A stretch of DNA of 64,000 nucleotides from Streptomyces brasiliensis (GTDB lineage: Bacteria > Actinomycetota > Actinomycetes > Streptomycetales > Streptomycetaceae): NCBI RefSeq assembly GCF_014647875.1, contig NZ_BMQA01000004.1, forward strand, positions 310,001 through 374,000, written 5' to 3'. Of this stretch, positions 36,727 through 45,524 are shown in pieces; position 1 is the first letter of the stretch; each line of letters starts with the position of its first letter. Both the position numbers and the translations under genes were made by a program. Under the pieces are notes generated by a model. It saw nothing but the letters and a program-made list of their open reading frames with translations. It was not told the DNA's origin and made no database searches.

Positions 36727-37440
36727 CTAGTCCACTTCGCCTGACGTCCCGCCTTCCCGATCTTCACCGAGAGCATCGATGATGCGCTGCACCATCTGCT
36801 CCCGCTGGCCGTGGATGCACTTGTAGTACGTGTCCATCAAGATCGCGACGCTGTGGCCCGCCATCTCGGCCACCTCGGCGGCGGGGACACCAGAGTTCAG
36901 CCACAGGGAGACCGCGGCATGACGCAGGTCGTACGGCCTCCTCGCGAGGAGGGAGTCCACGAGATGCGGCGGGAAGGCAATGTGCCGCGCCTTGTGCCAG
37001 ACATCGAGGTAACGCGTGGAGTCCAACCGCCCTCCGCTCGGGCTGCGGAAGAGCCGACCGTCCTCCGCCGTCCCGAACTCGTCGACGTACGCCCGCAGTA
37101 TCCGCACCAGTTCAGGGGACACCGGTACCAGACGTACGTCGCCGCGAGCCCGGTGCTTGAGCCCTCGCTGCTCATGCTTTCGCCCGTCATCCGTCCAAGC
37201 GGAGCCGGCACGTGTGCTGGTCTGGTGCAACGTGAGGAGGCCCGGCCCCTTCTTCGGGTGCTGGCAATCCTGAAGTCTCAGCTCGACCGCCTCTTCCGGC
37301 CGCAGAGCCCCGAAGTACAAGGTGGCGAAGAACGCCATGAGGAGTCGCCCTCGCCCGTGCGCCCAGGTGCCGACGTAAGTGACAGCGGTCAAGATTTCCT
37401 CCGGAACCAACCGCATGCGCACCTGGGCGATGCCTCGGTC
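36727..37440 (-). pseudogene. Tyrosine integrase, 5'-truncated
   Basis: About 235 residues of the catalytic domain: TLYFGALRPEEAVELRL with the first Arg, RPYDLRHAAVSLWLNSG (box II; usual H replaced by Y), VAEMAGHSVAILMDTYYKCI with GH and the nucleophile Tyr. The N-terminal DNA-binding half is absent: homology starts within about 10 bp of the NRPS stop codon. So the junction between old mobile element and gene cluster is exact. Intact catalytic residues but no complete protein. No att site identified. Confidence 0.85.
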
Positions 37441-37442
37441 GC

Positions 37443-40400
37443 CTACCGCGCGCGCATCGGCCGCAGCCGCGGCCTGGTCTGCTTTTGGTCGTCGGCCCGA
37501 GTCGCCAGCCAGGCGGCGAGGGCGGCGGGGGTGGGCTTGTCGAACAGCTCGTGGATCGGGAGTTCCTCGCCCAGCACCACCCGCACCCGGCTGACCAGCT
37601 GGGTCGCGAGGAGCGAGTGCCCGCCGAGGACGAAGAAGTCGTCCTGCACGCCGACCGCTGGGATTCCGAGGATCTCCGCGAACGCCCCGCACAGTGCCTC
37701 CTCCCGCTCATTGGCCGGTTGCGGTCCGGCGCCCGCGGCCGCCGCCGGGTCCGGCTCCGGCAACGCACCACGATCGAGCTTTCCGTTGCCGGTCAGTGGG
37801 AGGGCACCGAGCGGTACCACCGCGGTGGGCACCATGTGCCGAGGCAGGTTCTCCTGAGCGAACCGCCGCACTGCCTCGGTGAGAGCACTGGAGCCGTCGG
37901 CACTCTGGTCCTCCAGCACGACGTACGCGGTCAGGTGCTTGTCGCCCCGCGTATCCTCTCGGGCGATCACCGCGGCCTGCGTCACGGCGGGGTGTCGCGC
38001 CAACACGGCCTGGACCTCGCCGGGTTCCACCCGGAAGCCGCGAATCTTGACCTGCTCGTCCGCCCGCCCCAGGTACTCCAGGAATCCGCCGTCGGACCAG
38101 CGGGCGCGGTCCCCGGTGCGGTACATCCGTGTCCCGTCGTCGAACGGGCTGGCCACGAAGCGTTCGGCGGTCAGACCGGGCCGGCCCGCATAACCGCGTG
38201 CCACCTGCGCCCCGGCCACGTACAGCTCCCCCGCCACCCCCGTGGGCACCGGCCGCAGCGCGTCGTCGAGCACGTGCACCGCCGTGTTGGCGACCGGCGT
38301 TCCGATCGGTACCATGCCGGCGATCACGGGTGCGCGGTCGAGCCGTCCCGTGACGACGCCGATCGTGGCCTCCGTGGGGCCGTAGTGATTGAACACCGGC
38401 AGGTCTCCGGCCGCCTTGAGTAGTTGCTCGACCCAACTGGGGGCGGCCGCCTCGCCGCCCAGCACCAGCGCGCACCGCGGCAGGAGCCAGCTCAGGTCCC
38501 CGTTGGCGCCCAGCGCCGCCAGATGCGAGGGCACCACCTTCACGAAGTCGATCCCGTGCCTGGCCAGATACCCGGCGACCGCGACCGGGTCGGTCGCCGC
38601 CTCGGCGTCCAGCACATGCAGCTCACCGCCGGTGGTCAGGCTGGCGAACATCACGGTGTTCCCCAGGTCCGTCACGGCGGGCTGCAGCAGCGCGTACCGG
38701 GCGCCGACGGATCCGAATCCCACGCGCCGCGGCGCGTGGAGCACGTAGTTAGCCAGGTTCCCGTGGGTGACCACGACCCCTTTCGGCCGACCGGTGGATC
38801 CGGAGGTGTAGATCACGTACGCCGGGCAGCCGGGCTGCGTGCCTATGTCGAGAGCTGTTGTGGGCTGCGCCTCCAATGCCGCCACCACCACGGGGTCGTC
38901 CAGGGCGACCATGCGGGCCCTGCCCGTTGCCGGCATGTCGTCGAGGACCTCGGCGGTGCCGACCACCACCGATGCCCGGCTGTCGGCGAGCATGTAGGCG
39001 GTTCTGGCCACTGGTTGGGCCGGGTCCAGGGGCAGGTAGGCGCCCCCGGCCTCCCACACGGCGAGGATCGCGGTCACCATCTCGATGCCACGCGGCAGGC
39101 ACAGGCCCACCACCGACTCGGCTCCGACGCCGAGGTCACGCAGTTGGCGGGCCAGCCGAGTGGATCGTGCCTGCAGCTCGCGGTAACCGATCTCGGCGCC
39201 CGAGCAGACCAGGGCGACGTGCTCCGGAGTGCGCGCCGCCTGTGCGGCGAACAGCCCCGGCACCGACAGGACCGACGCCGTCCCGTCCGACACCGGCGCC
39301 GCGGTCCGGTTCAACTCGTCGAGGAGCTGTCGGCGTTCGGCGGGGGCGAGGACGTCCACGGCGACGAACGGAGTACCGGGGGCGTCGGCCAGGGCCGTGA
39401 CCAGGTTGTCCAGACAGGTGGTCAGCAGCGCGCAGATCCGGGTGGCGTCGGCGGGCACCAGCGCGTCGACCGTGACATCGAAGGCGGACCCGGTGTCCCG
39501 GATGATCAGCGTCACCGGGTAGTTGGTGCGTTCCCTGGCGGAGCGCAGCCTGACTCCTTCGAGACCGAGGTCGGACTCGTCGGCGGACGGATCGCGCCGG
39601 TAGTTGACGATGGAGGTGAACAGCGGCTTGCGGGGTGGCACGGCACTGGCCTTCTGGGCAAGCGCCAGCGGCGCCTGCTCGTGCTCCAGGAGCTCGGCCA
39701 GCTGACGCCGCAGCCCGGCCAGCGCATCGGCCACACCACGCCCGTCGACACCCAGGCGCAACGGCAGGGTGTTGAGGAACAGGCCGGGCACCCGGTCGGC
39801 GCCGGCCCCCGCGTTCATCCGGCCGGCCAGCACCGTGCCGAACACGACGTCGTCGCTCCCCGACTCGGCCGCGAGCACGCGGGCCCAGGCCAGGTGGAAG
39901 ATCGTCGCCGGGCTCACCGCGCACTTCGACGCCAGGTCGCGGATCCGACCGTTGAGCCGGTCGTCGACCGGTCCGCCCGCGCGCAGCACCGCGGCGCCGT
40001 CGCCGTGCACGTCCAGCAGCCCGAAAGGAGCGGTGGTCTCCGCGACGTCACGGAGCAGGCCGGCGAAGTAGCGTTCGTGCTCCGCGGCGGGCGTGCCGAG
40101 GCGCGCCTGAGCCACGAAGTTCCGGTAGGGCAGCGGCGCAGGCAGCCGTTCGCCCCGCCCCGCCGTGAACGCGCGGATCTCCTGGATGAGGACCCGCAGC
40201 GTCGTGAGGTCCTGCACCAGGTGATGGATGCGCAGCACGGCCGGCCAGCACCCGTCGGCCGGCTCGGTGAGGACGTGCGCCCTCAGCAACGGGGCCCGAT
40301 CCAGCTCCATCCACGACCCGGCCGCGGCCAGCAACTGCTCCACCGGGTCCTGGCGGGGGTCTCGCACGACCTGCTCGACGGGAAGCACGACCCGGCGCGC

Positions 40401-43400
40401 GACGACCTGGACCGGCTCGCGCAGACCGTCCGAGACGAACGCGGTGCGGTAGATGTCGTGGCGGTCCATCACTTGCTGCAGCGCGGCGAAGAACCCGTCA
40501 CGTCGCTCTTGCGAGTCGAACTCCAGCACCGCCGACCGCAGGTAGATGTCGGGGTCGCCCTCGGCCCGCGCCAAATGGTGGAAAAAGATGCCTTCCTGCA
40601 AGGGCGCCAGGGGGTACACGTCCGCGACGTTGGCCGCCCCGCCCTCGACCTGGGCCAGCACACGCGCGAGCTCCGCCTCATCCAGCTCGACGAGCGGCAG
40701 CATGCCGGGGGTGATCTCGGTCGCGCCCTCGGGTATCCGGTTCGCCGGCACCGCCACCGGCTCCGGCCCGGAGACCACGGCCAGCCGCGCCGGGGTCGGG
40801 GTGAGGAACAGGGCGCGTACCGACACGGAAACCCCGCGCGTCCGCAGCTCCTCCACCAGGGCCACGGCCAGGAGCGAGTTGCCGCCGAGAGCGAAGAAGT
40901 CCTCGTCCGGTCCGACCACTTCCCGGCCGAACACGCGGGCGAACGCCTCGCAGAGGAGTTCCTCCTGCGCGCTCACCGGTGCACGGCCCGCGCCCGGCAC
41001 CCGGCCCGGCGCCGGCAGGGCCTTGCGGTCCAGCTTCCCGTTCCCGGTCAGCGGCAGTTCACCGAGCACGACGACCGCGGCGGGGACCATGTGGCCGGGC
41101 AGCCGGCCCACCAGGTGTTCCCGCAGCCGGTCCACGAGACCGTCCTCGGCCATCGGGTCGTGGGGGACGACGTAGGCGACCAGTTCCGCCCGGCCGGGCT
41201 CGCCCTGCTCGCCGTCCGCCCCCTGCTGCCGGACGACGACGACCGCCCAGGCCACTTCGGGATGGGTGGCGAGCGCGCCCTCGATCTCGCCGGGTTCGAT
41301 CCGGAAGCCCCGGATCTTGACCTGGTCGTCCACGCGCCCCGCGAACACCAGACGTCCGTCGCCGATCCAGCGGGCCCGGTCCCCGGTCCAGTACATCCGT
41401 GTCCCGCCCTCGAACGGGCAGGCCACGAACCGCTCGGCGGTCGGCCCGGGCCTGTTCACGTAGCCGCGTGCCAGCGCGTCGCCCGCGACGTACAGCTCAC
41501 CGGTCACTCCCACCGGTACCGGGCGCAGCGAACCGTCGAGGACGTAGAACCGTGCGCCGTCGATGGGCGCGCCGATCGGGACGTCGCCGTCCGCGAGGTC
41601 GGCGAGGGACAGCCGGGTGGTGGCGACTCCGATGGTGGTCTCGGTGGGGCCGTAGTGGTTGTACACCCCTCGCTCCCCGGCCGCGTCCAGCACGGCGCGG
41701 AGCCAGTCCGGCGACGCCGCCTCGCCGCCGAGCACCAGGGAGCGCGCCGGCAACACGCCCTCGGGTCCCGCCGTCGCCGAGAGCGCCGCCAGGTGCGAGG
41801 GAACGGCCTTGAGGTAGTCGATCCGGTGGTCGGTGAGATAGCCGGAGACCGCGGCCGGATCGAGCACGGTGTCGGGGTCGAGGACGTGCAGTTCCCCGCC
41901 GAGGGCCAGCGAGCAGAGCACCATCGTGTATCCGAGGTCGGTCACCTGCGGCTGCAGCACCGCATACCGGGCACCGTCGCCGTCGAGGTCGAGCCGATCC
42001 CGCACCGATGCCACGTAGTTCGCCAGGGAGCGGTGCGTCACGGCGACGCCCTTGGGGGTACCGGTCGAGCCAGAGGTGTAGATGACGTACGCGAGACCGC
42101 CCGATTCCGGCACGGTCGCGGGAGCGGGGGCGCCGGGGTCGGGCAGGTCGTGCACCGAGACGGTGCGCAGCCGTCCTGCCGGCAGGTCCCCGAGGAGCTC
42201 GTCGGTGGACACGAGCAGGGCGGCTCGGGCATCGGCGAGCTCGAACGCGGTCCGCTCGACCGGCTGTTGCGGGTCGATGGGCAGGTAGGCGGCGCCCGCC
42301 CGCCAGACGCCCAGAATCGCCGCGATCATCTCTGGGCCCGGCGGCAGGCAGAGCCCGATCACCGACTCCGGCCCCAGCCCCGACCGGGTCAGGTGGCGAG
42401 CGAGCCGTTCGGCGCGGGCGTCCAGCTCCGCGTACGTCAGGGCACCGCCGGCCGAGACGATCGCGATGGCGTCCGGTGTACGCGCCGCCTGCGCGTCGAT
42501 CAGCTGCGGCACAGTCACCCGCGGCAACTCGGCCGCGGTGTCGTTCCAGCCGCGCACGACCTGGAACCACTCGTCCTCGTCGAGGATCTCCGCGGCGCCG
42601 ACCGGGTCCTGCGGCGCGGCCGTCACCATCCAGTCCATGATCAGGCAAAAGCGGCGCAGCAGATCGCCGGCGGCACTCGGCCCGTTCCGGCCGCGGTCGA
42701 CGTCCACGTCGATCTGCATCGGCGCCCGGGGCGAGCGGTCGTAGACCGCCAACCGCCGGTCCGTGGCCGGTCCTTGGGTGAGGTTGCGGACGCTCGCCTC
42801 CGCAGCGCCGAACCGAGCCGGGTAGCCGAAGCTCATGACGTCGACGATCAGCCCGCACAGCGCGGCTCCGTCGCCGATGTGGAGGTCTCGGATCATGTCC
42901 GCGTAGCGGTACCGGTGGTGCCGCAGCCCTCGGCCGACCGCCCGTCCGGCGCGGCGGACGATCCCGGCGACCGTCGTGTCGGGCGTGACCTCAAGACGCA
43001 CCGGCATGACGTTCGCGGTCATGCCCGGGGCGAGCTGTTCACGCCGTCCGGCGCGGCCGGGCACGGACACCCCGAGAACGATGTCGCGGGCCCCGGTGGT
43101 CCGATGCTCGTGGACGGCGGCCGCCGCGATGACGAGGACGGCGAAGCTCGTCTTCAAGCGGCGGGCGGCGTCCCTGAGTTCGGCGCCGCGCTCCGGGTCG
43201 AGTTCGGCGCTCGCACGCGCCGGCCTCCCCGATCCCGCCCGCCCGTCCCGTCCGGCCGGGGCGGCCCGGTCCTGCAGGCCGTCCAGGGCGTCGAGCCAGA
43301 ACTCCCGGTCCGCGTCGAGGGCCGGGGACATCCGGTAGTCCCGGTCCGCCTCCACCAACGCCGAGAACGGCTCGAACGCGTCGGCTTCGCGAGGGTCGGC

Positions 43401-43928
43401 GCCCGAAGACAGCGCGGAGTACGCCGCGGCCACCCGGCCGACGATCAACGCGCCGCTGTGCGCGTCCATGATCAGGTGGTGGGCGCGATGGTACCAGAGC
43501 AGGTGGCCCTCTCCCAGGGAGAGGACAGCGCAGGCGAACAAGGGGCCCTCGCCCGTGAGATCGACCGGCCGGCGCAGCTCCGCCCGCATCCACCGTTCCG
43601 CGGCGGCCCTCGGGTCGGGCTCGGCGCTGACGTCGACCACGGTGACGGGGACATCGGCGCTCACGTCGACGTAGCACCGCGGCTGCCCGCCCACCGTCCG
43701 GAAACGCAGCCGGTAGGCGTCGACGTCGGCCAGCACCTGCCGCACGGCGCGGACGAAGACGTCCGGATCCACGTCTCCGTCGACCTCGAGACATTCGGCA
43801 ATGTTGTACGGGGCGTCATCGGGTGCAATCTGCTGGGCGTACCAGATGCCGAGCTGAGCCGAGGTCAACTCTTCGAGCACGACGTCCTCATCGGAATCTC
43901 CGCCGGAACCGACTAGCGCAATTGACAC
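37443..43928 (-). CDS. Two-module NRPS, C-A-T-C-A-T, predicted Asp-Asp
   Basis: About 2161 residues. C1 has HHLIMDA (about 149) and an EntF-style N-terminus (LTSAQLGIWYAQQ); A1 core YTSGSTGTPKG (about 616); T1 FFALGGNSLLA (about 1016); C2 HHLVQD (about 1238); A2 YTSGSTGRPKG (about 1709); T2 FFVLGGHSLLA (about 2104). No epimerase, no thioesterase. By hand alignment the A1 and A2 pockets both read D-L-T-K-V-G-H-I-G, the known Asp code. C1 probably accepts the acyl group from the FAAL/ACP pair. GTG 43928 has GAAAGGGA upstream; ATG 43985 is an alternative. Product must continue on other NRPSs. Confidence 0.92.
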   Translation of the reverse strand: MSIALVGSGGDSDEDVVLEELTSAQLGIWYAQQIAPDDAPYNIAECLEVDGDVDPDVFVRAVRQVLADVDAYRLRFRTVGGQPRCYVDVSADVPVTVVDVSAEPDPRAAAERWMRAELRRPVDLTGEGPLFACAVLSLGEGHLLWYHRAHHLIMDAHSGALIVGRVAAAYSALSSGADPREADAFEPFSALVEADRDYRMSPALDADREFWLDALDGLQDRAAPAGRDGRAGSGRPARASAELDPERGAELRDAARRLKTSFAVLVIAAAAVHEHRTTGARDIVLGVSVPGRAGRREQLAPGMTANVMPVRLEVTPDTTVAGIVRRAGRAVGRGLRHHRYRYADMIRDLHIGDGAALCGLIVDVMSFGYPARFGAAEASVRNLTQGPATDRRLAVYDRSPRAPMQIDVDVDRGRNGPSAAGDLLRRFCLIMDWMVTAAPQDPVGAAEILDEDEWFQVVRGWNDTAAELPRVTVPQLIDAQAARTPDAIAIVSAGGALTYAELDARAERLARHLTRSGLGPESVIGLCLPPGPEMIAAILGVWRAGAAYLPIDPQQPVERTAFELADARAALLVSTDELLGDLPAGRLRTVSVHDLPDPGAPAPATVPESGGLAYVIYTSGSTGTPKGVAVTHRSLANYVASVRDRLDLDGDGARYAVLQPQVTDLGYTMVLCSLALGGELHVLDPDTVLDPAAVSGYLTDHRIDYLKAVPSHLAALSATAGPEGVLPARSLVLGGEAASPDWLRAVLDAAGERGVYNHYGPTETTIGVATTRLSLADLADGDVPIGAPIDGARFYVLDGSLRPVPVGVTGELYVAGDALARGYVNRPGPTAERFVACPFEGGTRMYWTGDRARWIGDGRLVFAGRVDDQVKIRGFRIEPGEIEGALATHPEVAWAVVVVRQQGADGEQGEPGRAELVAYVVPHDPMAEDGLVDRLREHLVGRLPGHMVPAAVVVLGELPLTGNGKLDRKALPAPGRVPGAGRAPVSAQEELLCEAFARVFGREVVGPDEDFFALGGNSLLAVALVEELRTRGVSVSVRALFLTPTPARLAVVSGPEPVAVPANRIPEGATEITPGMLPLVELDEAELARVLAQVEGGAANVADVYPLAPLQEGIFFHHLARAEGDPDIYLRSAVLEFDSQERRDGFFAALQQVMDRHDIYRTAFVSDGLREPVQVVARRVVLPVEQVVRDPRQDPVEQLLAAAGSWMELDRAPLLRAHVLTEPADGCWPAVLRIHHLVQDLTTLRVLIQEIRAFTAGRGERLPAPLPYRNFVAQARLGTPAAEHERYFAGLLRDVAETTAPFGLLDVHGDGAAVLRAGGPVDDRLNGRIRDLASKCAVSPATIFHLAWARVLAAESGSDDVVFGTVLAGRMNAGAGADRVPGLFLNTLPLRLGVDGRGVADALAGLRRQLAELLEHEQAPLALAQKASAVPPRKPLFTSIVNYRRDPSADESDLGLEGVRLRSARERTNYPVTLIIRDTGSAFDVTVDALVPADATRICALLTTCLDNLVTALADAPGTPFVAVDVLAPAERRQLLDELNRTAAPVSDGTASVLSVPGLFAAQAARTPEHVALVCSGAEIGYRELQARSTRLARQLRDLGVGAESVVGLCLPRGIEMVTAILAVWEAGGAYLPLDPAQPVARTAYMLADSRASVVVGTAEVLDDMPATGRARMVALDDPVVVAALEAQPTTALDIGTQPGCPAYVIYTSGSTGRPKGVVVTHGNLANYVLHAPRRVGFGSVGARYALLQPAVTDLGNTVMFASLTTGGELHVLDAEAATDPVAVAGYLARHGIDFVKVVPSHLAALGANGDLSWLLPRCALVLGGEAAAPSWVEQLLKAAGDLPVFNHYGPTEATIGVVTGRLDRAPVIAGMVPIGTPVANTAVHVLDDALRPVPTGVAGELYVAGAQVARGYAGRPGLTAERFVASPFDDGTRMYRTGDRARWSDGGFLEYLGRADEQVKIRGFRVEPGEVQAVLARHPAVTQAAVIAREDTRGDKHLTAYVVLEDQSADGSSALTEAVRRFAQENLPRHMVPTAVVPLGALPLTGNGKLDRGALPEPDPAAAAGAGPQPANEREEALCGAFAEILGIPAVGVQDDFFVLGGHSLLATQLVSRVRVVLGEELPIHELFDKPTPAALAAWLATRADDQKQTRPRLRPMRAR

Positions 43929-44060
43929 GGTCCGTTCCCTTTCGGAGGATGAATGAGCCTCGGCCACAGCGGTGTTCCGGATCATTTCAGTTCGTCATCC
44001 TGACCAGTCGCCGATTGCACGTCAAATGGTCGTCCGCACCGTTCAGTTGCGGCCCCCTCC

Positions 44061-44089
44061 GTTCAACTGCGGAATTTCGGCGGTTGAAC
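44061..44089. promoter_or_regulatory. StrR-type operator 1 (NRPS/P450 divergent promoter)
   Basis: GTTCAACTG-N11-CGGTTGAAC: 29 bp, one mismatch from a perfect dyad and identical in layout to StrR/Bbr-type sites (GTTCRACTG-N11-CRGTYGAAC). A further half-site GTTCAGTTG lies at 44041. It would let the StrR-like regulators at 57-59 kb activate the NRPS and the P450/FAAL/ACP operon together. Confidence 0.8.
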
Positions 44090-44150
44090 GCCGGCGGACG
44101 ATATTCCCGAGTTTCCGGCACACCGGTACTGTCGGCGATCGTCGACTTCG

Positions 44151-45419
44151 ATGAGAATGGATTCTGTGATGGTCGGAACCGCCGGTGGAAATGGGGATTC
44201 GGCACTGCCGGGCCGGCCTCCGCTGCCGGGGGAGATCGCCGACCTGACCGATCCGGGCAACCGGGAGGACCCGTACCCCTCCCTGGAGAAGCTGCGCCGG
44301 CGCTCGCCCTACACGCCCTTCGACGGGCTCCTCGTCGTGGGGCGCCACGACCAGTGCTCGGCTCTGCTCCGTGACCAGACGATGAGCGCGGCCCGGGACC
44401 GGGCTCCGCTCTCCCCCACGCCACGCGGGCCGCGGACACGGAACTTCCTCCACCTCGACCCGCCGGAGCACACCCGCTACCGCCGACTGGTGACCGGCGC
44501 GTTCACGCGGCGGAAGGTCGACGGCATGGCGCCGTGGATCCGCGAGATCGCGACGGACCTGTTCCGGGCCGCCGCGGAGGCCGGCACGCTCGAAGTCGTC
44601 GACGACCTCGCCTATGCGCTGCCGCTGCGGGTCATCTGCGAGCTGCTGGGCGTCCCGTTCGAGGATCGCCAGCTCCTGCAGGAGTGGTCGTCCGAGCTGG
44701 CGACGGCGTTGGATCCGCCGCTGGGCACCACCGGCCGGATGACGCCGGAGGCCGCGCGGGCCCGCGCGGGATTCGTCCACTACTTCCGGCGCCTGATCGA
44801 GGAGCGCCGGAGCGCGCCCAGGCAGGACCTCATCTCGCACCTGCTGCAGGTCGAGGAGGACGGGCACCGTCTCGATGACGACGACGTCCTGGCAACCTGC
44901 GTACTCCTGCTCAACGCGGGTCACGAGACGACCGTGAACCTGATCGGCAACGCGATCCTCGCCCTGCTGCGCCATCCCGGGCAGCTCGACCGGCTGCGGG
45001 CCGACCCCACGCTGGCGCCGGCGGTCGTCGAAGAGGTGCTGCGCTATGACGCGCCCGTGCAGATGACCACCCGGGTGGCCCGTCGGCACGGCACGCTCGG
45101 CGACGCCGAGGTCCGACCGGGCGACACGGTGCTGTTCCTGCTGGGGGCCGCCAACCGGGATCCCGACGTGTATCGCGACCCGGACCGGTTCGACATCGAA
45201 CGTCCCGCCGCCCCCGCCCATTTGGCGTTCTCGGCGGGCGCGCACTTCTGCCTCGGCGCCGGCCTGGCGCGCCTGGAAGTCGCCATCGCCCTCGAACTCT
45301 TCAGCACCTTCCTGATCCGGCCGCGGCTTCGGGACGGCGGCGTCAGCTACAAACGCAATCTGAACCTGCGCGGTCCTTCGCGCCTCCAGGTCGACTTCGA
45401 CGGCGTCCACGCCGGTTGA
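44151..45419 (+). CDS. Cytochrome P450
   Basis: 413-422 residues. I-helix LLNAGHETTVNL (oxygen-binding AGxET), K-helix EEVLRYDAPVQM (ExxR), and haem loop FSAGAHFCLGAGLARLE with the axial Cys near 366. Soluble bacterial class; needs separate ferredoxin partners. In this cluster it most likely hydroxylates or crosslinks the acyl chain or a carrier-bound amino acid. First gene of the divergent operon; several ATG starts (44151, 44157, 44169) are possible. It ends 105 bp before the FAAL gene. Confidence 0.93.
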   Translation: MRMDSVMVGTAGGNGDSALPGRPPLPGEIADLTDPGNREDPYPSLEKLRRRSPYTPFDGLLVVGRHDQCSALLRDQTMSAARDRAPLSPTPRGPRTRNFLHLDPPEHTRYRRLVTGAFTRRKVDGMAPWIREIATDLFRAAAEAGTLEVVDDLAYALPLRVICELLGVPFEDRQLLQEWSSELATALDPPLGTTGRMTPEAARARAGFVHYFRRLIEERRSAPRQDLISHLLQVEEDGHRLDDDDVLATCVLLLNAGHETTVNLIGNAILALLRHPGQLDRLRADPTLAPAVVEEVLRYDAPVQMTTRVARRHGTLGDAEVRPGDTVLFLLGAANRDPDVYRDPDRFDIERPAAPAHLAFSAGAHFCLGAGLARLEVAIALELFSTFLIRPRLRDGGVSYKRNLNLRGPSRLQVDFDGVHAG

Positions 45420-45524
45420 CGTTCCGATCACGCACGTCGAGAACCGACCCCCAGAACCAACTCGAGCCCCTTGAGGACCTGTCCGTCACGGTCCCGATCC
45501 CAGTCAGTCGCGGAGGACAAACCC

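Noticed and set aside
37441..37692. N-terminal extension of the integrase
   Set aside because: This part overlaps the NRPS T-domain coding sequence in another frame and has no integrase similarity.
38424..43916. 1830-codon open frame opposite the NRPS gene
   Set aside because: It is a mirror frame produced by GC-rich codon bias; the translation is Arg/Gly/Val/His-rich without domains, while the NRPS on the other strand has all expected motifs.
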